A DNA stretch of 64,000 nucleotides, taken from the NCBI RefSeq assembly GCF_002288825.1, contig NZ_NSLI01000003.1:806001-870000 (forward strand). Reading direction: 5' to 3'. Shown here piece after piece: positions 7,999-15,133 of this stretch. The DNA is from Sphingomonas lenta. Lineage in GTDB: Bacteria > Pseudomonadota > Alphaproteobacteria > Sphingomonadales > Sphingomonadaceae. Numbering within the stretch: position 1 is the stretch's first letter; every line of letters starts with the position of its first letter. The translations under genes were made by a program, and so were the position numbers. The notes below the pieces were generated by a model. It was not told the DNA's origin, searched no databases, and saw nothing but the letters and a program-made list of their open reading frames with translations.

Positions 7999-8829
7999 AT
8001 GTACCGTCCCCGCCGCTCCGTCCTGTTCCTGCCCGCCTCCAACCCGCGCGCGATCGAGAAGGCGCGATCGCTCGCTTGCGACGTCGTCGTGCTCGATTTG
8101 GAAGACGCGGTCGCGCCTGAGGCGAAGCGGGAAGCGCGGATCGCGGCCGTGGAGGCGGCGCGGGCGGGCGGGTTCGGGGGGCGCGAGCTTGTGGTGCGGG
8201 CGAACGGGCTGGATACGGCGTGGGGCGCGGACGACCTCGCGGCGCTGGCCGACGCGCCTGTCGACGCGGTGCTCGTCCCCAAGGTGTCGAGGGCGGAGGA
8301 GGTCGCGCGCGCGCGGGCGGCGGTGGCCAAGCCGGTCTGGGCGATGATCGAGACGTGCCGGGCCCTGCTTGCTCTGCGCGAGATCGTCGAGGCGGGGCCG
8401 GCCGCGCTCGTCGCCGGGACGAACGACCTGTCCAAGGAGATGCGCTGCCGGCCGGGGGCGGACCGTGCGCCGCTCGTGCCGCTGCTCGCGCAGATCATCG
8501 TGGCGGCGCGGGCGGCGGGGCTGGCGGCGATCGACGGCGTGTCGAACGCGATCGACGATCCGGCCGCGGTCGAGCGGGAGGCGATGCAGGGGCTCCAACT
8601 CGGGTTCGACGGCAAGTCGCTGATCCACCCGAGCCAGATCGATCCCGCCAACCGGGTGTTCACCCCGAGCGCGGACGAGGTCGCCTGGGCGGAGACCGTG
8701 GCGGCCGCGTTCGCGCTGCCGGAGAACGCCGGGCGCGGCGCGATCCGGGTGGAGGGCAGGATGGTCGAGCTTCTGCACCTGGAGGAGGCGCGGCGCGTGC
8801 TGGCGGTGGCGGGATCGAAGCTCGGCTGA
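7999..8829 (+). CDS. HpcH/HpaI aldolase/citrate lyase family protein (CitE-like CoA ester lyase)
   Basis: 276 aa TIM-barrel lyase. The start MYRPRRSVLFLPASNPRAIEKAR is the usual CitE-like N-terminus; a longer in-frame extension to 7894 runs through the 7899 hairpin and is rejected. Key motifs are VVLDLEDAVAPEAK (metal-binding acidic pair), LVVRANG, MIETCRALLALREI (catalytic Glu) and GFDGKSLIHPSQI. It is a stand-alone CitE-like protein with no citF or citD partner, so it is more likely a malyl-CoA or beta-methylmalyl-CoA type lyase or thioesterase than a citrate lyase subunit. The exact acyl-CoA is not readable. Confidence 0.88.
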   Translation: MYRPRRSVLFLPASNPRAIEKARSLACDVVVLDLEDAVAPEAKREARIAAVEAARAGGFGGRELVVRANGLDTAWGADDLAALADAPVDAVLVPKVSRAEEVARARAAVAKPVWAMIETCRALLALREIVEAGPAALVAGTNDLSKEMRCRPGADRAPLVPLLAQIIVAARAAGLAAIDGVSNAIDDPAAVEREAMQGLQLGFDGKSLIHPSQIDPANRVFTPSADEVAWAETVAAAFALPENAGRGAIRVEGRMVELLHLEEARRVLAVAGSKLG

Positions 8830-8867
8830 GCTCGTTCCGGCCCTGTCACGGGTGCAGGAGCCGGGCG

Positions 8868-9764
8868 ATGATGTGGAAGTCGATGGCGCTGGCGGCGGCG
8901 CTGGCCGCGCCCGGGGCGGCCCAGGAGCCGTTGCGCGTCGAGCGCTTCACGGTGCCGGGCGACGGTTCGGTCAACAGCTGGATCGTGCACGCGCCCGACG
9001 GGCTGATCGTCGTCGACGTGCAGCGCGACCGCGCGGCGGCGGCCAAGCTGATCGAGCGGGTCAAGGCGGCGGGCGAGCCGCTCGCGGCGGTGCTGCTGAC
9101 GCATCCGCATCCGGACCATATCGGCGGGCTCGACCAGTTCCGCGAAGCCTTTCCGAACGTCCCCGTCTACGCCAGCCCCAACACCGCGCGCGAGATTCGC
9201 ACCGACGGCATGGGGTTCCAGAAGATGACGCGGGCGCTGGGCGCGCAGGCGCCGCGCGCCTTTCCGGTGCCGGGGCGGTTGTTCCCCGACTATTCCACGA
9301 TCGAGGTCGCGGGCCTCGCGTTCAAGACGTACGAGTACGGGTCGGGCGAAGCGGTGTCGGCGACGAGCTTCTACAACCCCGAGCACCGGGTGCTGTTCGG
9401 CGGCGACATCGCGGTGGCGGGCATGACCGACTTCCTGATGGAGGGCCGCACGGGGCCGTGGCTGAAGCAGCTCGGCGCGCTGCGGCGGGAGCATCCGGGG
9501 ACGCGCGTGCTGTACCCGGGGCATGGGGAGGCGGGGACGCTCGACCGGATCGCGGCGGACACGGAGAAGACGCTCATCACCTATCGGCGGCTCGTCGCGG
9601 CGGCGGGGCCGGTGGACGGCGTGCTGCCGCCGGACAAGGTGAAGGCGGTGGCGGCGCAGGTGCGAAGCCGCCTCGGCGAGCGGACGCCCGTCGCGGAGAT
9701 CCCGAGCCTGGTCGAGGAGAACGTCAAGGCGGTCGCGCGCGAGCTGGCGCAGCGAAGGCGGTGA
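8868..9764 (+). CDS. Metallo-beta-lactamase fold hydrolase, exported
   Basis: 298 aa. The N-terminus (MMWKSMALAAALAAPGAAQ) is a probable signal peptide with cleavage after AAQ, placing the enzyme in the periplasm. The binuclear zinc motif HPHPDH is present, as are GGDIAVAG with the metal-ligand Asp and YPGHGEAGT with a C-terminal His. The fold is clear, but substrate is not; quinoprotein-type or lactonase-type MBL proteins look similar. Two adjacent ATG codons (8868, 8871) are possible starts. It follows the CitE-like gene by 38 bp. Confidence 0.85.
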   Translation: MMWKSMALAAALAAPGAAQEPLRVERFTVPGDGSVNSWIVHAPDGLIVVDVQRDRAAAAKLIERVKAAGEPLAAVLLTHPHPDHIGGLDQFREAFPNVPVYASPNTAREIRTDGMGFQKMTRALGAQAPRAFPVPGRLFPDYSTIEVAGLAFKTYEYGSGEAVSATSFYNPEHRVLFGGDIAVAGMTDFLMEGRTGPWLKQLGALRREHPGTRVLYPGHGEAGTLDRIAADTEKTLITYRRLVAAAGPVDGVLPPDKVKAVAAQVRSRLGERTPVAEIPSLVEENVKAVARELAQRRR

Positions 9765-9786
9765 CGATGTGTATGATCGCCGCGGG

Positions 9787-9861
<75 letters not shown>

Positions 9862-9938
9862 ACACCCGCGAAGAGCCGCGCCTAGAGCGGAGCGACGGCG
9901 GATTGTCAAGGCGCTCCGGCCACACGATAATCGGGCGC

Positions 9939-10067
9939 ATGGCGGATAAGGACGAGCGGGCGGAGCGGCTGGCGGCGCAGTTGCGGGCCAATCTCCGGCG
10001 GCGCAAAGAGCAGGCGCGCGGGCAAGAGGCGGGACCTCCCGTCAAGCCTGAAGAGGAGCGCACTTGA
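9939..10067 (+). CDS. Small charged protein, unknown function
   Basis: 42 aa starting MADKDERAERLAAQLRANLRRR, rich in Arg, Lys and Glu, probably one amphipathic helix followed by a disordered tail. It resembles a small protein that sphingomonads keep next to tRNA or peptidase genes, but I assign no function. ATG 9939 follows the tRNA by 77 bp. Its last 26 bp overlap the 3' end of the convergent aminopeptidase gene. Confidence 0.6.
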   Translation: MADKDERAERLAAQLRANLRRRKEQARGQEAGPPVKPEEERT

Positions 10068-11853
10068 GCGCGAGCCAGGCGCGCTCGTCGGCGCCCAGCT
10101 CGGGGCCCAGCGCTTCGGCCACGCGGGCGTGGTACCCGTCCACCCAGGCGCGCTCGTCGGCGGTGAGCAGGGACGGGTCGATCAACGTGCGCTCGATGGG
10201 GGCGAGCGTCATCGTCTCGAAGCCGAGCATCGGGCGGTCGCCGTCGGGGATGTCGCGCTCGACTGCGAGCACGAGGTTCTCGATGCGGATGCCGTACTCG
10301 CCCGCCTTGTAGTAGCCGGGCTCGTTGGAGAGCATCATGCGGGCGCGTAGCGGCTCCATCGCCGCGCCGCCGGGGTAGTTGGGCGCGGCGATGCGCTGCG
10401 GGCCTTCATGGACCGAGAGGTAGGCGCCGATGCCGTGGCCGGTGCCGTGCGGGTAGTCGAGTCCGGCCTCCCAGAGCGGGCGACGGGCGAAGGCGTCGAT
10501 CTGGCCGCCCAATGTGCCAGCGGGAAAGACGGCGGTGGCGATGGCGATGTGGCCGCGGAGCACGCGGGTGAAGCGGTCGCGCATTTCGGGCGTGGGCTCA
10601 CCGATCGGCATCACGCGCGTGATGTCGGTGGTGCCGTCGAGATACTGGCCGCCCGAGTCGATCAGGAAGAGCTGGCCCGGCTCGATCGGCGCGTTCGACT
10701 CCTCGGTGACGTGGTAGTGCGGGATCGCGCCGTGCGCGCCGGTGGCGGAGATAGTCGAGAAGCTGGTGTCGACGAGCGCGCCGGTCGCCTGCCGAAACTC
10801 GAGCAGCTTGGCGGCGGCGGAGAGCTCGGTCTGGCCGCCTTTCGGGCACTCGGTCTCGACCCAGCGGAGGAAGCGGGTGATCGCGGCGCCGTCGCGGATG
10901 CTGGCCGCGCGGTGGCCGGCGATCTCGCGGTCGTTCTTGAGCGCCTTGGCGAGGACGACGGGGTCGCGAAGTGCGAGCGTCTTCGCGCCGCCCGCCTCCA
11001 GCCGGTCGAAGATGGCGGCGACGGCGCGCTCCGGATCGACGGCGACGCGCTTGCCGCCCAACTTTGACAAGTTTGACACGAACTCGGCGCGGTCGTGGAC
11101 ACGTACGCTGTTGCCGAGGTGCTGGCGGACGGCGTCGTCGACCTTCTCCGGGGCGACGAACAGGTCGGCGGTGCCGTCGCGGTGCACGAGCGCGTAGGCG
11201 AGCGCGACGGGCGTGTGGTCGACGTCGCCGCCGCGCACGTTCAAGACCCAGGCGATCGAGTCGAGCGCGGAGAGGACCACGGCGTCGGCGTTCCGCTGCT
11301 CGAGCCAGTCGGCGATCTCCGCGCGCTTAGCGGCGGAGTTCTTGCCGGCGAGCTCGTCCGAGTAGGTGACGAGCTTGGCGGGTGAGGGTGCGGGCTTGTC
11401 GGACCAGACGGCATCGATCGGGTTCGCGTCGACGGGGACGAGCGTCGCGCCTCTGTCGGCGAGCGCCTGCTCCGCCTGGCGCACCCAAGCGCGGGTGTGG
11501 AGCCAGGGATCGTAGCCGATTCGCGCGCCTTGCGGAGCGTGCTCGCCCAGCCACTCGGCGACGCTGACGTCAGGCACCTGCTGGAAGGACCAGTGGTCGG
11601 CCGAGACCTGCTCGCGCACCTGGAGCGTGTAGCGTCCGTCGACGAAGATCGCCGCCTCCGCCGGCAGCACGACGGCGGTCCCCGCCGAGCCGCCGAAACC
11701 GGTGAGCCAGGCGAGGCGCTGGGCGTAGGCGCCGACATACTCGCTCATATGCTCGTCGGTGAGGGGGACGACGAAGCCGTCGAGCTGCCGGCGGGCGAGC
11801 TCGGCGCGCAGGGCGCGAAGGCGGTCGGCGTAGGAGGGATCGGCTAGAGCCAT
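10042..11853 (-). CDS. pepP: Aminopeptidase P family protein (Xaa-Pro aminopeptidase)
   Basis: 603 aa metallopeptidase of family M24B, which removes an N-terminal residue preceding proline. It has the three-domain long form: two creatinase-like N-terminal domains (for example DGFVVPLTDEHMSEYVGAYA), then the pita-bread catalytic domain from about residue 310. The metal ligands sit in LFLIDSGGQYLDGTTDITR (two Asp), GTGHGIGAYLSVHEGP (His), MLSNEPGYY (Glu) and GIRIENLVL (Glu). The start MALADPSYADRLRALRAELARRQLDG is normal. The gene is monocistronic. Confidence 0.93.
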   Translation of the reverse strand: MALADPSYADRLRALRAELARRQLDGFVVPLTDEHMSEYVGAYAQRLAWLTGFGGSAGTAVVLPAEAAIFVDGRYTLQVREQVSADHWSFQQVPDVSVAEWLGEHAPQGARIGYDPWLHTRAWVRQAEQALADRGATLVPVDANPIDAVWSDKPAPSPAKLVTYSDELAGKNSAAKRAEIADWLEQRNADAVVLSALDSIAWVLNVRGGDVDHTPVALAYALVHRDGTADLFVAPEKVDDAVRQHLGNSVRVHDRAEFVSNLSKLGGKRVAVDPERAVAAIFDRLEAGGAKTLALRDPVVLAKALKNDREIAGHRAASIRDGAAITRFLRWVETECPKGGQTELSAAAKLLEFRQATGALVDTSFSTISATGAHGAIPHYHVTEESNAPIEPGQLFLIDSGGQYLDGTTDITRVMPIGEPTPEMRDRFTRVLRGHIAIATAVFPAGTLGGQIDAFARRPLWEAGLDYPHGTGHGIGAYLSVHEGPQRIAAPNYPGGAAMEPLRARMMLSNEPGYYKAGEYGIRIENLVLAVERDIPDGDRPMLGFETMTLAPIERTLIDPSLLTADERAWVDGYHARVAEALGPELGADERAWLALKCAPLQA

Positions 11854-12147
11854 GGGTGCGAACCTGGATAAGTTGATGGGAGTTGACGCGTAAACCGCTC
11901 CCCTAAGGAGAGAAACGCGACGGGGAAGCCATTACCGCGCGCCGACGACGCGACACCGACGCGACGGCCATGCGATACCCTCGCGACGTCCGCGCTCCCG
12001 CCGCGCGACAGGATCGCGAAGGCGTGGCTACGTCGCGACGTGCGGGCGTGCGCCGGTATGGGCTGCGGGTGGAGCGGTTGGGCGGGCGGGCGCGTCATGC
12101 TAGCCTCGAGTCGTGACAGAAATGGACGCTGTAGGACAGGGGGTGCG
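11854..12147. other. 294-bp divergent intergenic region
   Basis: This lies between the divergent starts of the aminopeptidase P gene and the S41-like gene and must hold both promoters. I see no convincing paired -35/-10 elements. At 12128-12139 the sequence GCTGTAGGACAG sits 8 bp before the ATG of the downstream gene and repeats a motif near 7847. Confidence 0.5.
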
Positions 12148-13575
12148 ATGCCGCTGCTGATGTCGATGGCGCTGTCCGTAGCCGTGGCGGATACCGATTG
12201 GGGCGCGAAGCTGAAGCGCGACGCCGATCGGTTCCGCGCGGTCGTGCTGGACTCGCATCCGGGGCCGGTCGATCCCGAAAATCCGAGGTTTCGAGAGACG
12301 CTGGAGCGTGCGCACGCCCGAGCGCTGGAGCGGGCGAGGACGACGACGAGCCATGTGCACCGTTTCTGGGCGCTTTGGGAGCTGACCGCGGCGTTCGACG
12401 ACGGGCATCTGGGCATCCTCACCCCCGACGGGCCGGCGCCGAGGGCGTATCACTGGGCGGGCTTCGTGACGCGGTTCGCGGATGGCCGGCACGTCGTATC
12501 GCATTCCGAGGAGCCCGGCATCGTCGTGGGGGCGACGGTGGCGGCGTGCGACGGGCGCGACACGGCGTCGCTGGCGGCGGAGCGGGTCGGGCGGTTCCAC
12601 GGCAAGTGGACCCTTCGGTCCTATCGCGAGCGGCTGAGCGGAAGCCTGTTCATGCCGTCGGACAACCCATGGAACGCTCCGCTCACGCGCTGCACGTTCG
12701 AGAGGGGAGGCGCGACACGTGACGTGGTGCTGCGCTGGCGACCGATCAGCGCGGATCGCATGTGGAAGCTGGGGGAGGCGGAGCATAAGGCGCGTGTGCG
12801 GCACCGGTCGCCCGTGTCGCTGGAGCGGCTGTCGGACGGGAGCTTTTGGGTGAACATGGGCTCGTTCGAGGCCGATCCGCAGTCGGAGCAGGGCCGCGCG
12901 CTGACCGCGTTGAACGCGGAGATCGCGGCCCGTGCCGACGAGATTCGGCGGAGCCCGCGCGTCGTGTTCGACCTGCGCGGCAACAACGGTGGCTCGTCCT
13001 CCTGGATCAACCAAGCCGCCGGCGCGATCTGGGGCGAGGGCGCGGTGAACGGGCGGACGCACGTGTCGGAGGGCGTCGACTGGCGCGTGTCGGACGCCAA
13101 CGTCGCGGCGGTGCGCGAGTATCAGCGCATGTTCGAGGGCAAGCGCGAGAGCGATCCGGCGATCTACAAGGGCGTGAACGCGCTCGCAGAGGGGCTGACG
13201 CGCGCGCGGGCGCAGGGCGTACAGCTATGGCGCGAGCCGGACGACCTCTGGCCCGAGCCCGAAGGCGGACCCGTCCATGCAGTTTCGGCGAAGGCGTTCG
13301 TGTTCACGGACGAGGACTGCGCGTCCGCGTGCCTGGACGCGGTGGACGTGCTGACCGCGATGGGCGCGACCCAGGTCGGTCGCGAGACGTCGGCGGATAC
13401 GTTGTACATGGAGACCCGCGACGAGACGACGGCGGACGGCGCACGCATTTGGGTGCCAATGAAGGTCTATCGCGGCCGCCCGCGCGGGTCGAACGTGCCC
13501 GCCACGCCCAAGCACGAGTGGACGGGCGCGCTGGGCGACACGGCGGGCATCCGGCGGTGGATCGCGTCGCTCTGA
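12148..13575 (+). CDS. S41 family peptidase-like protein, exported
   Basis: 475 aa from ATG 12148, which gives a short signal peptide (MPLLMSMALSVAVADTDW) after a purine-rich site. The protein shows the tail-specific protease/C-terminal processing fold: VVFDLRGNNGGSS is the usual S41 beta-strand/loop, and AFVFTDEDCASACLDAV corresponds to the nucleophile region, with Ser in CASAC. The N-terminal half has FDDGHLGI as in IRBP/Tricorn-like members. The usual Lys partner is not obvious, so activity is uncertain. It stands alone between the aminopeptidase and the PEP-mutase-like gene. Confidence 0.8.
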   Translation: MPLLMSMALSVAVADTDWGAKLKRDADRFRAVVLDSHPGPVDPENPRFRETLERAHARALERARTTTSHVHRFWALWELTAAFDDGHLGILTPDGPAPRAYHWAGFVTRFADGRHVVSHSEEPGIVVGATVAACDGRDTASLAAERVGRFHGKWTLRSYRERLSGSLFMPSDNPWNAPLTRCTFERGGATRDVVLRWRPISADRMWKLGEAEHKARVRHRSPVSLERLSDGSFWVNMGSFEADPQSEQGRALTALNAEIAARADEIRRSPRVVFDLRGNNGGSSSWINQAAGAIWGEGAVNGRTHVSEGVDWRVSDANVAAVREYQRMFEGKRESDPAIYKGVNALAEGLTRARAQGVQLWREPDDLWPEPEGGPVHAVSAKAFVFTDEDCASACLDAVDVLTAMGATQVGRETSADTLYMETRDETTADGARIWVPMKVYRGRPRGSNVPATPKHEWTGALGDTAGIRRWIASL

Positions 13576-13582
13576 CGCGGCG

Positions 13583-14335
13583 CTAGAGCGCAGCGCGCGC
13601 GGCGTCCTCGACCGCCTGCATCACCGCCAGGTAGGAGCGGTGGCCCCAGCTGACGCGCGCGACGCCGAGTTCGGCCTGGCGCGCGGGCGGGGGCAGGCCG
13701 GGGCCGCCCTGGATGTTGACGGGGAGCGGCGAGGCGGCCGTGATGCGGGCGATCAGGCGTTCGTCGGCGAGGCCGGGGACGAAGACGCCGTCCGCCCCGG
13801 CGTCCGCATAGGCGCGGGCGCGCTCGATCGCCTCGTCCGCTATCGCCTCGTCGTGCGCCGTCGCGGGCGCCTGGAAGAAGACGTCGGTGCGGGCGTTCAC
13901 GAAGGCGCGCACGCCGCCCGAATCGGCGGCGGTGCGGGCGGCGGCGAGGCGGGCGGCGACCTCGGCGACGGGCCGCATCGCGCCGGTCGCGGGCAGGCTG
14001 TCCTCCAGGTTGCAGCCGATGGCACCCGCCTCGATCGCGCGGGCGACGGTGCGGGCGACGTCGTCGTAACCGGCTTCGAGGTCGGCGGAGACGGGCAGGT
14101 CCACGGCCGCGCAGATGCGTCCGAGGATCGACAGCGCGAGGTCGAGCGGCATCCGCTCGCCGTCGGGATAGCCTTGCGCGGCGGCGACGGACCAGCTGCC
14201 CGTCGCGAGCGCGGGTGCGCCCGAGGCGGCGACCGCGCGGGCGCTGCCCACGTCCCAGACGTTGTAGAGCACGAGCGGGCGGCCGGGGACGTGGAGGGCG
14301 CGGAAGGCGTCGGCGCGGGCGAACTGGTCGGGCAT
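13583..14335 (-). CDS. Isocitrate lyase/PEP mutase family protein
   Basis: 250 aa TIM-barrel enzyme. RPLVLYNVWDVGSARAVAASG, LPVSADLEAGYDD with the metal-binding Asp, and GCNLEDSLP are typical of the phosphoenolpyruvate mutase/oxaloacetate decarboxylase-like branch. The isocitrate lyase signature KKCGH is absent, so it is not a glyoxylate-cycle enzyme. The likely reaction is C-C or P-C cleavage of a small 2-oxo acid; the substrate cannot be assigned. It lies 14 bp downstream of adaA on the same strand, so the two may share a transcript. Confidence 0.85.
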   Translation of the reverse strand: MPDQFARADAFRALHVPGRPLVLYNVWDVGSARAVAASGAPALATGSWSVAAAQGYPDGERMPLDLALSILGRICAAVDLPVSADLEAGYDDVARTVARAIEAGAIGCNLEDSLPATGAMRPVAEVAARLAAARTAADSGGVRAFVNARTDVFFQAPATAHDEAIADEAIERARAYADAGADGVFVPGLADERLIARITAASPLPVNIQGGPGLPPPARQAELGVARVSWGHRSYLAVMQAVEDAARAAL

Positions 14336-14349
14336 CGGTGCTCCTTCGA

Positions 14350-14925
14350 CTAAGGTGTCGGGGTGAAGGGGGACTGCCTCCGCAGGGAGGAGGGCGGGCG
14401 GCCGTAGAGGCTGGTGAAGGCGGCGCTCATGCGGCGCGCGCTGGGGAAGCCGGCGCGGGCGGCGATCTCGGGGATGGGGAGGTCGGTGTCGCCGAGCAGG
14501 CGCTTGGCGCGCTGGACGCGGAGCGTGCGCGCGACCTGGGCGAGCGACGCGCCGAGGTGGCGGTCGAACAGGCGCGACAGGTGCCGCCGGCCGACGCCGA
14601 GCCGCGCGGCGAGCGCGTCCACGCCGCCGCGGTCGAGCGCGCCGGCCTCGATCAGCTTGAGCGCGCGCTCCACGGTGGTGCGCGTGCCGTTCCAGGCGGG
14701 GCAGAAGGGCGCGGTCTCCGGCCGGCAGCGCAGGCAGGGGCGGAAGCCCGCCCGCTCGCAGGCGGCGGCGCTGCCGAAGAACAGCACGTTCTCCGGCCGC
14801 GGCATGCGCGCGGTGCAGACGGGGCGGCAGTGGATGCCGGTCGTCCTCACCGCGACGAAGAAGCGGCCGTCATGGGCCGGGTCGCGTCGCCGCATCGCGT
14901 CGAGGCAGGTGGCCGGATCGAGCAT
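14350..14925 (-). CDS. adaA: AdaA-type methylphosphotriester-DNA methyltransferase and AraC regulator
   Basis: 191 aa. Residues about 1-75 are the Ada zinc-binding domain, with the four cysteines in GIHCRPVC and PCLRC. In E. coli Ada the first of these (Cys38) accepts methyl groups from DNA phosphotriesters. Residues about 85-180 form an AraC-type double HTH ending in RMSAAFTSLYGRPPSSLR. There is no attached O6-methylguanine methyltransferase or AlkA glycosylase, which matches the Bacillus AdaA layout. It should sense DNA methylation and activate repair genes. It is divergent from the photoreceptor gene, with 208 bp between the two starts. Confidence 0.92.
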   Translation of the reverse strand: MLDPATCLDAMRRRDPAHDGRFFVAVRTTGIHCRPVCTARMPRPENVLFFGSAAACERAGFRPCLRCRPETAPFCPAWNGTRTTVERALKLIEAGALDRGGVDALAARLGVGRRHLSRLFDRHLGASLAQVARTLRVQRAKRLLGDTDLPIPEIAARAGFPSARRMSAAFTSLYGRPPSSLRRQSPFTPTP

Positions 14926-15077
14926 GGAACCGGTCTAGGCGGCGGGGCGGCGCGGCGCGAGCGCCGAGCGATGTGCGCGTCCGGGAACGACCGATCGCGG
15001 GCGCAGACCCGTGCCGCAACGGTCCGGAAAGCTGATCCACATCAAGTCGCGACAGGTGGACAGGCGAGGGGCGTTGA

Positions 15078-15094
15078 CGTTACGGCCCGTAACG
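15078..15094. promoter_or_regulatory. Perfect 17-bp palindrome ahead of the photoreceptor operon
   Basis: The sequence CGTTACGGCCCGTAACG has two 8-base arms around one central base. It is 39 bp upstream of the preferred GTG start of the photoreceptor and in the divergent region shared with adaA. A TTGACG at 15074 overlaps its left edge. It looks like a dimeric repressor or activator operator; which protein binds is unknown. Confidence 0.5.
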
Positions 15095-15133
15095 AATGGT
15101 GTATTCTCAAGTTCTTGTTCCGGTCGTGCCCGC

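Noticed and set aside
13583-14335. Isocitrate lyase of the glyoxylate cycle
   Set aside because: It is too short at 250 aa and lacks the KKCGH catalytic motif.
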